The notes: a model not told the origin generated them from the sequence alone. A DNA stretch of 64,000 nt from Basidiobolus meristosporus CBS 931.73 (GCA_002104905.1 MCFE01000230.1:57428-121427), one strand, 5' to 3'; shown: positions 40,389 through 52,971, counted from the first letter of the stretch. Program-made: numbers and translations.

Positions 40389-42245
40389 CTATGTAGCGTC
40401 GGGCGATTGGGCCGGATCCGACAGGTATCTGTCCTCGGCATTGTTGCTGCGTTCACATGGAATACGTGCTTGTGGTTCGATCCCGGCGGACTGAAGTTGC
40501 TTCCGCAGAGCATGGATGTGGTCATCGCGCTCCTTGATCAGCATTTCTAGCCGAAGGATATGGTCGTAGGCTGAAGACCCACCATCAATAAACTGCCCGA
40601 AACGAGACGAGAGAGATCACTTACATTTCTTCAGCAAGTAGGCTTTGCTGGGGGCCTTTTCCTCGATCTCCGGGATGACGCTCTTGAGATTCTCAAAGCA
40701 TTGCTTCAACGAATCCCGGCGTTTTTGCTCGGCCGCTTTGTGGCTGGTTCGGCGTAACTCAATACCGGAGTGAACCTCGCTTTTGTACTTCAGCCCTAGC
40801 GAGCTGTTCAGTGGTCACGGTTACTCAGAGTCGGTGGAATACAATCATGAAGCTCCCCAGGTACTTACGCAGTGTTCCCTTCGAGGATATTCTGGTAATT
40901 CGATTTGGTGGCAAGTTTCATGGCGACATCGTTGGTTCCACCTAGAAGGGCAAGATGAATGCAGGTTCCATGGATTGGCCCTAAAGGTAACTTACCGCCA
41001 GGAAGTAGTGGTTTGAGGCCGGGGCTAACCAGAGGCTTAAGACCTGGGGATTTAAACGTATTGGATAGTGCAGGTGACGTGGGAATGGCTGTGATCGTTG
41101 GAGACATCATCAGGGAGGGCCCCAAAGACGGAGAGGTGAGGGGGAGGTGCAATGGTGACGGCAAGGGCGCCAGCATCGAAGATTTCTTGGGGGCTTTCTC
41201 ATCGCCAAGCTTCATTAGGGTTGCTGGGGTTATAGGCGAAACCACAGAGCCTGTTCAAGATCGTTTAGTATATGGCTTTCATAGACCTTCTATTATAATC
41301 GAGTGTTAGTTTACTTGTAGAATCAGATGGGACGGTGGTCGACGTGCTCAGTGATGATGGAGTACTGGAGAAGCGGCGCTCCGGATAAGGCCGTTTGCGT
41401 TGAGGGATTGCGCGTGAGATGGGTGCCTTTCCTTTGGCACTGGATTTTGAAGGGTTATGGGTGTCTTCTCTTACTATCAACAGAGATTTGGAACGCGGTT
41501 GGGATGGCTTGGCCATAGATTGCATAAGCGACCCGCCCAGGGTCAAATTTGGGATACTACCATGGGTGCGCGATTCCCTGGTCGAGCTTGGTCCCAGAGC
41601 AGGTGATGTGAGCGGAGTAAAGTCTTCTGCCCCTAGGGAGGCAGAGAAAGCATTTGAAAAAGGATGAGAAGGGGTCATAGCAGGAGACACTAACGGAGTG
41701 AATAATGCCTATAAAGGTGGGAAGGGTCAATACGTTATTCGAGAGGGGATGGCAAAGAACACACCTACATCCTCTCCGTCCAAACTTTGCTCAACGACGG
41801 ACCCAGAATGATCGAAAAACGCAAATGGCGACATAAAAGAACAGTCGACGTTCCCAGTCAACTGACCGGAATTACTGGGCGTCGGCAATTGCTGTGGTGT
41901 ATGGACATCCGGTTGAGTGGAGGATAAATGAGGGCTTGGTATATAATTTGTACCGAGGCAAGTGGAAAAAGCCATAGGTGTCTGCTGGAAATGTTGGTCC
42001 TGGTGGAATTCCTCATGGTCCAAATAATCATTACCCGAATGAGCGTCCGCACGCGTATACTGACACTGTTCAGCTAGACCTGGGGCATTCTGCTCATGCT
42101 GATTCAAATACTCGGTAGGCTTGTCAAATGGGATTTGAGACAGCAGATGCGCTTCAGTGTGGTCCAAGTCAAGCTCATTTATCAGATTGATATCAAATTC
42201 GGGGATATCGTACGGCACCTGAAGGGAGGGATCCATGAAATTCAA
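40389..42245 (-). CDS. bHLH transcription factor
   Basis: Several exons. The N-terminal two-thirds is low-complexity: Gln/Ser/Pro-rich with repeated SP motifs (SPALGPSS, KSPGLKPLVSPGLKPLLPGG), and likely a phosphorylated activation region. The C-terminal exons encode a basic helix-loop-helix: SHKAAEQKRRDSLKQCFENL, then SVIPEIEEKAPSKAYLLKK, then (after a GTAAGT intron at about 40570-40623) YDHILRLEMLIKERDDHIHA, a leucine-zipper-like extension. The basic region H-x3-E-x3-R is the E-box (CANNTG)-reading type. Such factors in fungi control phosphate, lipid or glycolytic genes, but the target cannot be deduced here. The start is the ATG at 42245; an in-frame ATG at 42236 is also possible. Confidence 0.85.
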
Positions 42246-42562
42246 CTTCTCTAGCTGGTAAACGATGCGAGTAAAGTGGGCTAGTGTGGAGAGGAAAACC
42301 CAAATTGGTTAGATGTCACAAACTTTTCTTTCGCCATTGGTGTTTGGAGCGCAAGACCCGTTCAAATTCTTTATTGGCTCTTCGGTGGAAAATACTACTT
42401 TGTGATTGCACAGGATATCTGATTCAACTGATTCTGGAAAATAACCTTAATTCTGTGATTGGTAAAGGGGATTTATACTGGACTCAATTGTATAAAGTGG
42501 TACGAGTAGCTAGTCACTTGGGAATTCTATCATGGGGAACATGGATTGCTGGGTTCATACAT
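42246..42562. other. Intergenic, bHLH gene promoter
   Basis: AT-rich. The plus frame at 42284-42571 shows no recognisable features. Confidence 0.4.
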
Positions 42563-45485
42563 TCAATTTAACTGCTTTTCGCCGGGGTTGGTGGTATTGG
42601 TAGAGAAATTTAATAAGGAGGGCGCTGTCCATGCAGAGATGCTGATCTTTCCATTGGCATCGTTGATGGCGGAGCCTTCAGTCGTGGCTGGTTGACCGGT
42701 CTTCGCTAAGGAATAAGCCTCCTTGTCAGCAATTCCGAGGGTATCTTTGGGCAGCCAGACCACGGGCACGGGCTCCCGCAGAGCTGGATGTAGAAAGGCA
42801 GCATCCGGCCCATTATTGTATATCGGGGGGAGTCTCACTTTGTGCCTAGACATTTGGGTACCAAAGCTCATGGTAGAACGAGCTGAGCGCAAGAAAGTAT
42901 TATCCATTGGAACGCTGGCCTGGTGTTTCTCTTCGGGTTGCTTTTTGTCCAACTCCTGCATATTTATGAGGGAAGAGTCGGAGTTTACGGTGGCGGTGTT
43001 AACGTGGTTTTCCAGAAGTCCAACTAGTGCGGGGTTCTTTGCGATATTAACGGGCAAGTACTTGATCAGGGGGCCATAGCCGTGGGATCCGTACAGATTT
43101 GCGACAATGGTGATCCCAAGAAGAACGAGCTGCATGATAAATTGGGCGTAGGCATTCTTTGCTAGCACAACCCCCGCCATGGTCAGGTGGTAGATGTACA
43201 GCCCCACAAACATGTGGTAGATGGCTTTGGGGAGTAGCAAGCCTCCGGATTGGAAGTGGCTGCTGTCATAGACATATTGAAACTGATGGTGGTACACAAA
43301 GTAAGTGATCAAGAAGTACGCCGAGACAAAGATCAAAAAGATTGGCGAGATCGTGGCATAGACGATCCCTTTGGGCAGAGAGTTAGCGTGTATCTACAAC
43401 TACGAACACGTGATGCATGAACGTACCTAGAACAAACACGAAGGTATGCTGTGGGAAAAAGGTGCCCCACTCTATTTGAGGCATTGACTTGAGGTTAATG
43501 AGCTTTCGTGGAGTTTTAGGAAGCAAGGAGGTCAAGACAAAGCGCAGGACAAACGGGACAGCTTGTAGAAGCTCCTTGACTCCTCCTGAGATTCCGTTTA
43601 GCATCACATAGTTCATGTAAAAGGTGGAGGACACCGGGATGTTACTTCCCAAGAGCGGAAAGAGTTTACTGATATCTTTGATGATTCCCTCAATTTCGGT
43701 CAATGCACTGATCGCGAGCGTAGTAAACAGAAAAACATTGATAACCTTGAAGCAAGTAAATGAGTGCATGCCCTCAGGCCACAATGCTAACCGCAATCGC
43801 TTACCAAGAAAAAGAAGTACTTGTCCATCACCGCCACCTGGATATCGCTGTTACGGACTAGACCCTCAAAGCGAGAGAGAACTATTGCTGACATTAGTAT
43901 CGATGCATGGCTGCCAATGCCAGAAAACTTACGTGCTAATATGATGGGGAGCAGGGCCATTAATATGGCCATCCCGAGTGGAGGTAGGATTCCCTTGACG
44001 ACACCCAGTACTACCGGATTCCATTGTATGTTTTTGAGTGCAGGAATTGCTTGAGCAATCCTATCAAAACTAAACACTGCCGCCACAAAACTAACTACAA
44101 GGCAACACCGTCAGTATGATCCGTTTGACCGCGTACTACGAGTGCTCACCACGAGTGCTTACCAGGGAAAAACCATAAAACGACTAAGCTGGCACCGCAG
44201 GCCACTGCAATGGCTTTGCGGATGTATCTTTCAAGCGAGAACATGTTTAGGTTCTCCCAGATAACCTCATTCGGGTCTACCTCAAGATACCGGCCCTCCA
44301 TGACTAATGGTTTGTTGTGCGCCAAAGCCTGCACTGCCAGATGGGCGGCTATCTGGGAGTGGAAGGTAATAAACGCCGACGCTCTGCGCGGAAACACCGA
44401 TGGATCCTTCTGCTGCTCGAGGATCTTTTCGTTCATCTGAGCTAATTCTTGTTTGTAGTAGTCAATCGAATCCACTTTGGGTCCCCGGAATGGGACCCAA
44501 CCTAGGCGATGAGTAGGGCGCATCGGTGGCTTGGTTGGATCTTTCAGCGATGCCATGATGAAATTCGCCTCTGCCTGCTCGAGTTTCTCCACGATTTGCT
44601 GTCGCTTCACAACATCCGCTTGCAGTGTATTTGCATTTCTACGTTGTAGGGTGAGTATTAGCCATCTCTGGATTCTTGCCAAGACAAATAACCAACCTAT
44701 TGATGTAAGCATGTTTAACCCCATCCGGATATACGGAGAAGATTTCGGTTAGCTTCTCAACATTATTCAGTTCGTCGGGAACTCCCGTAAGTAAAATAGT
44801 GGTCGACATTGGATTATCCTGATGCTCGGAACTCATCAAATACCGCTGGCGTAGTTTCAGATACACTTTCATCTCTCTGTTCATGAAATATAGAACCAGC
44901 CCTACCATTTTTTTTACCAAAATAGGTGTTCAGCAGCAGGACTTTAGAAGCAGCACGTAAACAAAACTCACCAGTGAATAGATAATCAAGAATGACATGA
45001 GCCCAAAGTTTGGATGTAGTTTTGACATTTCCAATGTTTAGGCGATTGAGACCCGTCAACCCCTGTTGGCCAGTAATGTTGATGGGCAGCAGAATTACTA
45101 GCGAGATCACTGTTATACTGAAGAACAGGTAAAAGCACATGCGCAAAAAGCGTAAGAAGACATATGCGTCCATGCCAACCCGGGACAAAAGCACTTTGTC
45201 GGGGGTATGATATACCTCGAGCAACCACGAGAAGGGATTGGGAGATAATTTCGGTGGTCGCTTCCTTCGGTAACATTAGCACTGGAAGGTGTTGACTATG
45301 AGATTTAAGGTAGCTTACTCGTCGTCCACCATATATGTTCGTGGTTGATAGATACTCTTGTCCAAAAGTCGAACACCGGCATATGCTACGTATATTGCGC
45401 CAGCTATCACCATATTAAACAGAAATGAAGAGATGAACGACTCGGTAGAGCCATTCTTTTCCTCGTCTGCATTACCACTATCCAT
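42563..45485 (-). CDS. CSC1/TMEM63 (OSCA)-family mechanosensitive cation channel
   Basis: Multi-exon. The first exon encodes a membrane segment (FLFNMVIAGAIYVAYAGVRL) and YQPRTY. Next come DAYVFLRFLRMCFYLFFSIT and VISLVILLPINITG (second and third helices). The cytosolic RRM-like region follows, with TTILLTGVPDELN and SAFITFHSQIAAHLAVQALA. The pore-domain helices come after it, including the conserved block MNYVMLNGISGGVKELLQAV, PQIEWGTFFPQHTFVFVLGT and GVVYA-like segments. The C-terminal tail has the family motif EPVPVVWLPKDTLGIADKE. OSCA/CSC1/TMEM63 proteins are osmotic- or stretch-gated cation channels of plasma or internal membranes. The start is the ATG at 45485, with the stop at 42563. 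Roughly ten exons are present; the internal limits were not all fixed. Confidence 0.9.
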
Positions 45486-45784
45486 TGTGCAATGTAGCCA
45501 GATGGCAGTTGCTCTGGTTTTATGTGATTTCACCCTCCTTAACCTTTACACCTTTACACCATTAAACATTACTTTACCCTCTACAAATCCGATATGGTTA
45601 GTCCATGGGGCAGCGTGATATTAACGATTGGCTGAAGAGACTAATTTAGTATCACTCCCAAGGTTTCCATTGAGACCAGAGATTTGCGTAGAATTCTCTT
45701 GTGCTAGATTACATGCATATGGTCACCAAATAGATAAGACTTCCCGGTTTAGATGGGGTGAGCGAAATATATTTGTTTATTCAA

Positions 45785-47326
45785 TCAGTGTGCTAATCTC
45801 TCTTCCCACCATTGTGCAAAGTCGACACTGGAAGTGTCGACGCCAATAGATTCCAGGCGTTTGTTGGACAGATGCGAGTCGACGGGACGATCGGCTGCAA
45901 GCAAATCCTGGTTACCATCAGCTGATATGATGAGTCGTGACGACGTTGTACTTACCAATGGCAGCTACTGGTGCACTCTCTTGGGGAGTAAGATGGTCAT
46001 AGCTCTGCCCAAGAGCCTTGGCCATGATGACTAGATGAGGGGAATGGCTTAGCAGCGGTCTTCACTTGATTCGGCTTCGGCTTCGGCCGTACTTACCACA
46101 CATGTCATATTTAGTAAGCTTTTGGGTGGCACTGAAGTGATATATGCCCTGGATCGGTTCGTTCTGAATTACTCGTTTCTCTGGAGAGAAGTTGGTGTGG
46201 TTCGATCACTTGAGTTAGAGCTAGGGTTAGGGCTAGGGCTAGTTATCCAGTCTTACCACACAAATCCTTCAGGACGCGAGCAATATCTTCCACTGCATTT
46301 CGGACAATCAGCTTGGTTCTCTATTCATTTCGACACTTGGCTCTTACCGTTGGTTGGATAACGGATCGAGAAATGGTCCATGTTGGTCTTTTTCTCGGTA
46401 TTCTATCGATCATATATTGGTGAGGCATATCCCTGTATGCTCAACAGCCATCAGCGCTTACCAGGACTGCATCTAACAGTATATTGACGGCTGACTCTCC
46501 GTTGAATTCGGTATTTCCGTATCTGTTGAACGCAGTCAGAAATGCGAAGATTTGATCGCATCGATTGAGATGCTTACAAAATGGGAACACGAAGGATAGC
46601 AGCATGTGGGTTTGTTCTTTGGATCGCTAGCTCGCCCTCGTACTTGCTTTGCCCTTAAAGAATGGGTTGAGCTAGATGCTCTGATGGTGGGTTGCCACGT
46701 GCGAAAGGAAAATACCGTAGAACTGAAGGGGGTTGGGAGTATCATTGACATCATATGGTGGATTACTTCCATCGAAGACGTAATCTGTGGAGATGTAAAT
46801 TAAAAAGGCCCCGAGTTTACTGCATACTTCTCCCAATAGCGCAGGAATTTGTTGATTCAACTGGGTTGAAAAGTAAGCTTCGTGTCACTCAAGTATGTCT
46901 TAACCTAAGTACCTTGACAGTGTCCTCTCGGTTCTTTTCTGCTACATCAGGACGCCTTTCGGCTGCACAATGAATCACAGCTATGATGATGTTAGTATAT
47001 TAACTCGAGAGTTCGACTGAACCATGGCCACCTTGGGGTTTAAGTTCTTCTAAAAAGCGCACAGTCTCCACGGTATCCAATAAGTCGAGCTGTCATAGCA
47101 CATGTAGGTAAGTGGCTAATATCCAGGTTACAAAGACTTCCTTGCTTACCTTGACCAAACCATTTCCCACTCTACTTCTTCCAGTACCAATGACTAAGAG
47201 CTCTTGTTAATAAGGGGACTTGGAAAGCACCACTACGCCATTCAAACCTTCATGACCAGAATTCTTCAAATTTTGAACAACGGCTCTACCAAGGAGGCCG
47301 GAAGCGCCAGTAACCAAAACTTTCAT
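45785..47326 (-). CDS. RmlD/MAT2B-like NAD(P)-binding reductase
   Basis: About ten short exons. Exon 1 starts MKVLVTGASGLLGRAVVQNL, with the Rossmann GxxGxxG. Later pieces are VAVIHCAAERRPDVAEK, LGAFLIYISTDYVFDGSNPP, then across an intron YG joined to QSKYEGELAIQ (the catalytic Tyr-x3-Lys), ILRVPIL, YGNTEFNGESAVNILLDAVL and NMDHFSIRYPTN. The last exon carries RPVDSHLSNKRLESIGVDTS and ends EERLAH. The family covers dTDP-4-dehydrorhamnose reductase and the regulatory beta subunit of S-adenosylmethionine synthetase. The residue pattern (NMDHF---YPT) is closer to the eukaryotic MAT2B side, which I infer from memory. An intron near 46180-46250 carries a short telomere-like run. Confidence 0.83.
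46210..46244 (+). repeat. Interstitial telomere-like run in an intron
   Basis: The run reads GAGCTAGGGTTAGGGCTAGGG: four degenerate TTAGGG units inside an intron of the reductase gene, about 17.5 kb from the chromosome end. Confidence 0.6.
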
Positions 47327-47689
47327 GCTGTTGATGCTATTAATGAACTGGTTGTGCACAGAGTAAATTTATAGCGCTGGCTGCTACACTGGCGTCTACA
47401 GCTGACCGGAATACCCCGGAAATCCGATAATGACGTAGTATATTAATATCGATTATACTCGATTTATATGATTAGGTACGAATATTGAATCTAGACAAAA
47501 AGGTAAATGGGATGATTTTTGGTATCTATACAAAGTCTCATAATGAATTAATATCATAAAGTTTTAGTGTAAGCACCAAATCCCAGTCAATACGCAATAT
47601 GCGTTGCAGGTGCTTAGTTTGATTCGGAGAAACGTAAGGGAATGCATCAATAAATGTCAAGCAATATCGAGCATTGACTAGAATTTGCT
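47327..47689. other. AT-rich boundary of the peptide array
   Basis: No gene seen. From about 47540 the sequence is recognisably the same as the block starting near 50349, so the duplicated region begins here. Confidence 0.4.
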
Positions 47690-48179
47690 TACTATTTCTG
47701 ATATTGACCATTAGCCATGTTGCCATAGAGTACGCAAATACAGTATTTAGTTCCACAATCCGGGACTTCTATTCCCAATGATATGGTGCAAGATTTAGAG
47801 TTGTCACATGTGTTAAACCAGTAGTTGTGAGGAAGTAGGATTTGCATTTGGTTGGATATCAGTGACACAACACTACGGATACAAGATACATATTGGAAGC
47901 CAGCTAGTCAGATAGGTCAAATTTCCGACAGCTAGCCAGTATTTGCTATGTCTTGTAGATCACAGGTACTATTTCTATCATAGACAGCCCAGCCAGATGT
48001 AATCGTTGTAAAGACAAGTGAGAGGTGGTTTTCATTACTTGGCATGGCCTACACGCCCTGATATCATGATGTGTGTGGGAGAAATATTGCAATAGTAACC
48101 ACACCAAGAAGCTAGATGTGATTGTGGTAGCCTTAAATGAAAATACTGTTACAGCTAATGTGAGAGATACTGGTGTCAT
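47690..48179 (-). pseudogene. Decayed cysteine-rich frame facing peptide copy 1
   Basis: On the minus strand a hydrophobic N-terminal frame starts near 48179. Further on, at about 47890-47700, a second piece reads HNYWFNTCDNSK and GIEVPDCGTKYCICVLYGNM. Homologous pieces face copies 3, 5 and 7 of the peptide family (50500-51006, 52440-52860, 53590-54080). Frame breaks and stops separate the pieces, so no intact product is encoded here. It is probably the relic of a second small secreted protein with a C-G-T-K-x-C-x-C signature. Confidence 0.4.
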
Positions 48180-48215
48180 TGAAAGTAAATAACCAGTACA
48201 AAGTTTTTTGCTATC

Positions 48216-48386
48216 ATGAAAGTTTCACTAGTTACCTTCCCTGCTGTTCTAGCTGTTACCACAGCATCTCCCGTAGATAACACTTAGGATGATGGTGGTG
48301 CCGTAGAGACTCTTGGGTACTACTTAGTGAGGGGCTGTAGACTGAAGGGGGATAGGCACTATATTATGGGAACTTGTTTACCTTAA
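48216..48386 (+). pseudogene. Six-cysteine peptide family, copy 1 (broken)
   Basis: Same length (57 codons with stop) and frame as the intact copies, and it keeps the signal peptide and the SPVDNT pro-region. It has a TAG stop straight after that point, and most cysteines of the mature core are replaced (GYYLVRGC). The closing GTCLP is kept. It cannot make the mature peptide. Confidence 0.75.
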
Positions 48387-50180
48387 ACCAGGTCATTCGC
48401 GGTCAATCAGTACTCTATTGGTTGAATATAATGCTGTGGTTACATAATATCTTAAGATATATACATGAATAACAAATTCCAACTCTTAAGCTATGGGCTG
48501 AAGGATGCGAATTATGGCTTGAAGTGCAATACAAGAATACAGTAGCAAACATAAAGGAATATCGGCCATTATGCAAAATATACTTTGATCCATATTGGAT
48601 GAAATAAATGTTTACAAATATATCCATGCTTCATGTTGCTCTTGTACTTGAGCTCATATATGCAACAGCATCACCCTTGAGCTTTTCATCCTTTCAATCT
48701 CATTGGCGGACATTGATGATTTTGTATTTTCATCATAGTGAGAGGGAATACACGAGGAAATGTATAAGAGTACATATTCCACTGTATGGGAGTTGGAGAA
48801 CCATTCGGACTCTTTTCAGCCAGAAACAGGGCCACTAAAAGTTATGAAACAGTGCGACAATATTCTTCGCTGACTTCTGGGTTGTAAATTTCCGCTCTAT
48901 GCACTGCGAGCTCGAGGCTTCGAAAACCACCCATACTTCAAGTCTATGGAGGGAATAGCTGCTATGTGCACCGCAGCTATTCGCAAGCCCAGCATCAATG
49001 GCCTCATGGTGTCACTGGCTACTTATACGGTGAGGCGGTAGCTTTTGAGGTTACTAATGACTTGAGGCTCCGGGACAGAGAGTAGCTTTTGTTGGTATAG
49101 TCGACACCCCCCCATACACCAAGCCAAGGATGCTTGATCTGGACTGAACTAAAGGATTCTTGAACCTATCCTACCTCTTGGATATGAGTGCCATAGGTTT
49201 TTGCTCCACATATCTATCCTGTGATTCTACAGTAAGAACGTACTGGTAACTTGAAATGAATCCGAGCTAACATTCAGCAGGGATTCAAAATGTACAAAAC
49301 AAATCTCTGGCACTAAAGGCCAGGTGTACGGATCCTACGAAGGCATTTTGTCTTACCCTGCCAGTAAATGTACCGAGTGGATAAATTAGTTATTGATGAA
49401 GACGTGATGATTGAAGTAGGGGCCACGAGCAGGCTGTGATTCCGCTTCAGCAAGTGAAATAATATCCCATCCATCAATGATTTTGGTTAATTCCTCCATA
49501 TCTATCCTGTATGTTGCAGTATTGATATTTGCGTTGATGTGCCAGTTTTGCATGCATTAATTTCTTGATCTTACAAGCAAACGAGTGTGGTGAATACCCA
49601 ACTGGAATCGTATACTATGACGAAGAATGGCCCAGTATATGAAGCGGATTCACTGAAATAGAATATGCTCTTTCGTTTTATGCACTTCACCAAATTTATA
49701 TCTTCAGCATTGTGATTATTCAGAGGTAACCGACACTGGACTCATAATGTATGTTCTAATGAAGATAACTATTCACAAAACTCATGCTATTGTAGAGCCC
49801 ATATCATGTTGACAGCCTTTAGTTTTAAACAAAAGAAGTCAATCTAAAATCAAATGGTAATAAAAATAACAGTAATGTGAAACAGAAGCTGCGAACTAGT
49901 AAAGTGAAAGTGTGTACACAATAGCTACCTGGACGTCAGTGTTTCATACCAGCATATTTGCAGTTCATCTCCTACCAGGGAATGGTAGGTTTAGGTGATT
50001 GGCTAGCCAGTGTACGAGTAGGGTGATGTCGTAAGCATGGCCCAAACTAAATGTGACTTGGATGTTCCAGAATAGGGATTTCTGTGAGAGATATCCTGCG
50101 ATAGTAGCTGAATCAAGAGACTAAATGCCCACGTATTATGACTGTACGGAAAATTGACTGTATCACTCTGGGATTCACAT
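48387..50180. other. AT-rich, gene-poor stretch in the array
   Basis: Frames at 48415-48627 and 48608-48838 look random. Segments near 49980-50110 resemble 52135-52230, which lies upstream of another decayed copy, so this stretch is part of a second duplicated unit type. Nothing else was recognised. Confidence 0.4.
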
Positions 50181-50182
50181 AT

Positions 50183-50329
50183 TAGTTTGCTTGCTGTTCT
50201 GGCTGTTGTTTAAGCATCTCACGTGGACAACAATCCGGGCAATAATGGTATTGTGGAGGCTCTTGGATGCTGTCTGACATGAGGCCATAGACCGAGAGTG
50301 ACGGTTACTGTGTCATGAATCGACACTAA
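50183..50329 (+). pseudogene. Six-cysteine peptide family, copy 2 (broken)
   Basis: It keeps the signal-peptide tail (LLAVLAVV), then a TAA, then a pro-region (HVDNNPGNNGIVEALGCC) and a second stop (TGA) inside the core. The start codon context is lost. Confidence 0.7.
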
Positions 50330-50499
50330 TGGGCCCAAATGTCATTGCCAGTGTGCTAGACTACAATGCAGTAATATCATAAAGATATCATTGTAAGCAC
50401 CAAGTCCCAGACAATACGTAGTATGTGTCACAAGTGCTTGGTTCGCTTCGAAGAGAAATGAGGAATCCCAGTGATGAATAAAAAGTATTATTGAACATT

Positions 50500-51006
50500 G
50501 TAAAGAACGCACTTGCCATTGATCATGCTGCCACAGAGCACGCAAACACAATATTTTGATCCACAATCCTGGATTTTTATTCCCAAGAATATGCTCGTGA
50601 TCTAGAGGTGCCATGAGCGTTAAGCCACTAATGGTCGTGAAATAGGTTTTGTCTTCGGTTAAACAACTGTGATACAATACTATACAAATCCTCAGACAGG
50701 TACATTTTACTAGCTAGCTAACCAGCTAAAATCCTTCCCAAATATCAAGCTTACATCTGATAACCGGTATTTGCTATAGCCTGCGGATCACAGGTACCAT
50801 TGCTGCTATCTAGCGACCTATCCAGATGTATTCTTGGGAAAGGTTTGCTTTAGGTGACACTTGAAGCTTGGTATAAGCCACATGTGGGGAAAACATTCCC
50901 AGTATCATGATGTACGAGAGAGAGATAGTATAACAACAATTACACAAAGAAGTCAGATGTGATTGAGACAGCATCATATATGAAAGTCAGTGCAGTTAAT
51001 GTGTAA
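50500..51006 (-). pseudogene. Decayed cysteine-rich frame facing peptide copy 3
   Basis: Minus-strand pieces include SNGTCDPQAIANTGYQM before a GTAAGC donor-like site (about 50790-50740) and CGSKYCVCVLCGSMINGKC near 50510-50570. This is the best preserved version of the C-G-[ST]-K-x-C-x-C signature. The pieces are in different frames and the N-terminal exon is unclear. The long frame at 50342-50677 reads through this region in another frame and is probably not real. Confidence 0.4.
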
Positions 51007-51024
51007 TATTATTGTAAGAGAGGT

Positions 51025-51029
51025 ATATA
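51025..51029 (+). promoter_or_regulatory. TATA box of peptide copy 3
   Basis: TATAA within GGTATATAAGC, 44 bp upstream of the ATG at 51073. Copy 5 has an equivalent TATATAAA at 52923-52930, 42 bp before its ATG. Confidence 0.5.
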
Positions 51030-51072
51030 AGCATGTATTTCATCTACAAAACACATCAAATTCTCCGCTATC

Positions 51073-51243
51073 ATGAAAACCTCATTCGTTACTCTGCTCG
51101 CTATTCTAGCTGTTGCTACAGCATCTCCAGTGGACAACACTCCAGGCGACGATGGGACCGTGGAGGCACTAGGATGCTGCCAAATGTGGGGCTGCGGGCC
51201 AAAGGGGGATAGATGCTGTATTATGGGAGCTTGCTTACCTTAA
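51073..51243 (+). CDS. Small secreted six-cysteine peptide, copy 3 (intact)
   Basis: A 56-residue precursor. Residues 1-18 are a signal peptide (MKTSFVTLLAILAVATAS). An acidic pro-region SPVDNTPGDDGTVEA follows, then a compact core from LGCCQMWGCGPKG to the C-terminal CLP. The cysteine pattern is CC-x4-C-x6-CC-x4-C, two similar halves, which suggests three disulfides. A TATA box lies 44 bp upstream. The layout fits fungal effectors, antimicrobial peptides or signalling peptides in general; I recognise no named family and assign no function. It is one of two intact members of an array in which most copies are broken. Confidence 0.75.
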   Translation: MKTSFVTLLAILAVATASPVDNTPGDDGTVEALGCCQMWGCGPKGDRCCIMGACLP

Positions 51244-52227
51244 GCCAAGTCATCCGCAGTCAATTGATGCTTTTTTGGTAGAATGCTATGCCGCTTACCT
51301 TGAGCTTATTCACTACCAACGAATAAATACTTTATTGACAGATTACTGCTGTAGCCAAATGGGTTGAATATAACATGTGCGAAAATTAAATCACACTGCT
51401 GCACTATGAGATTGGATAATACAACAGCTTTATCCTACTATTATTGTGGTTATGTTGTGAGCTATGGGAACTCTCATGTTTGGTACTTTGCTAATTGGGC
51501 TTTACGGGATTATACGCATGGAGCGTAAGATACTCAAATTGGAGCTCTACGCCCAGAGCTACACTTGATGTCGAGAATTTTCATACTTACCTCAGTGATA
51601 CACAATTCCAGTGCTAAACTCGGCAAAAGGTATATCGCAGATCAAATATTTCTCACATATCAGGTTTATCCAGTGTTTGCTATATTGAAAGCGGAAGAAC
51701 ACTACATTCAAAACACTTGATGCCGAGAATTTTCATTAAGGTAAGCTGGTGTTAGGTATGTGGTATGGGCTACGTATGAATCACCCATTTCTGAGATTGG
51801 TATGTGTAACTTTATCTGCCTGCTTCAAGAGTGATTCAGAGTTGAGTAAGGAAATATACCAACCAATATTGATCGTTCTTCGGACAGTGGTCACTGCCCA
51901 TTGTGTCAGTTGGAATTCCATAATATTGGTTCTCTTTGCCCTAAAATACCTTTCAAATGTAGTGCAACTGTAAATGCATGCGTGACAATATAAAGCTTGC
52001 TTTTCATTGGAGCTTTACTTGCCTCATCAATCAAGCCACTCAGTATAAGGCTCAGTGCTAGATATATTGCAAAACCAGTACTGTCAAGCTAACCTTTCCC
52101 ACATCTAGTATTTTGCTGGCCCAATTCTATTAGTTAGTTTGTATCGGGTGATGTTATAAGTGTGCTATAAACTATAGGTGATTTGTGTGTTCCAGAATAG
52201 TGGTTTGTGTGAAAGACATGATAAGGC
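51244..52227. other. AT-rich spacer in the array
   Basis: The frame at 51749-51973 is unconvincing. The segment GATGCCGAGAATTTTCAT-like at about 51717 repeats one near 51568, a short internal duplication. No gene is supportable. Confidence 0.4.
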
Positions 52228-52340
52228 TAAGCATGCTCTAGTTGTATTTTGATTGGTGTCGTAACTATTGTCACAACAACTCTAGTGGATAGTACTTCAA
52301 GTGATGGCAATGCCGTGCAGGATCCCTTTGTTTGATTCCA
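52228..52340 (+). pseudogene. Six-cysteine peptide family, copy 4 (remnant)
   Basis: Only a degraded signal peptide and pro-region are recognisable (VDSTSSDGNAVQ in place of VDNTPGDDGTVE). The core is lost. Confidence 0.5.
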
Positions 52341-52439
52341 AGTTCAATAAGGGAACCCAGCAAGGAAGACCAAACAACACTGAGTATCCTATGGAGCTTG
52401 CCTACTATTTCTCAAATTGGTGCTTGGTCTTGTTGTGAG

Positions 52440-52860
52440 ATATTGCACAGATACAACGTTTAGTTCCACAATCCTCAACTTCTATTCCCCATAATACGTT
52501 CCGAAATTTAGAGTTGTCACAAGTATGAAACCAGTAACTGTGGAGAAATAGGATTTGACTTTGGTTAGACCGCAGTGACACCCCACTATGAAAATCCCTA
52601 GCAATATACATATTACTAGCCAGCTAAAGTTGTTTAACAAGCCAACTTTACGATTGCTAACCAGTATTGATTATATTTTGCAGCTCACAAGTGCAATTAA
52701 CGATACAGAGCGTTTCGTTCAGATACATTCCTTATCAATATAAGTGTGAGGTAGTGCTTGTGGTTTGGCATGAGCCATATTGGGCTTAAACATTCCTGAT
52801 ATCATAATACGTGGGAGAAACATCGCGATTGCGATCACTTAAAGGAGCTAAATGTGATGG
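52440..52860 (-). pseudogene. Decayed cysteine-rich frame facing peptide copy 5
   Basis: The minus-strand frame at 52405-52611 carries YWFHTCDNSK and GIEVEDCGTKRCICA, aligned with the relic at 47.7-47.9 kb. The N-terminal half (about 52860-52700) has stops. No intact gene remains. Confidence 0.4.
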
Positions 52861-52971
52861 AGGTAGTGCTGAGAAAATCGTTACGGCCAATGCGATCTAA
52901 GCTGGTACCACTGCTAGAGAAGTATATAAACGTGCATCTCACATAGTACATGTATGAAGTACTTTGCTATC

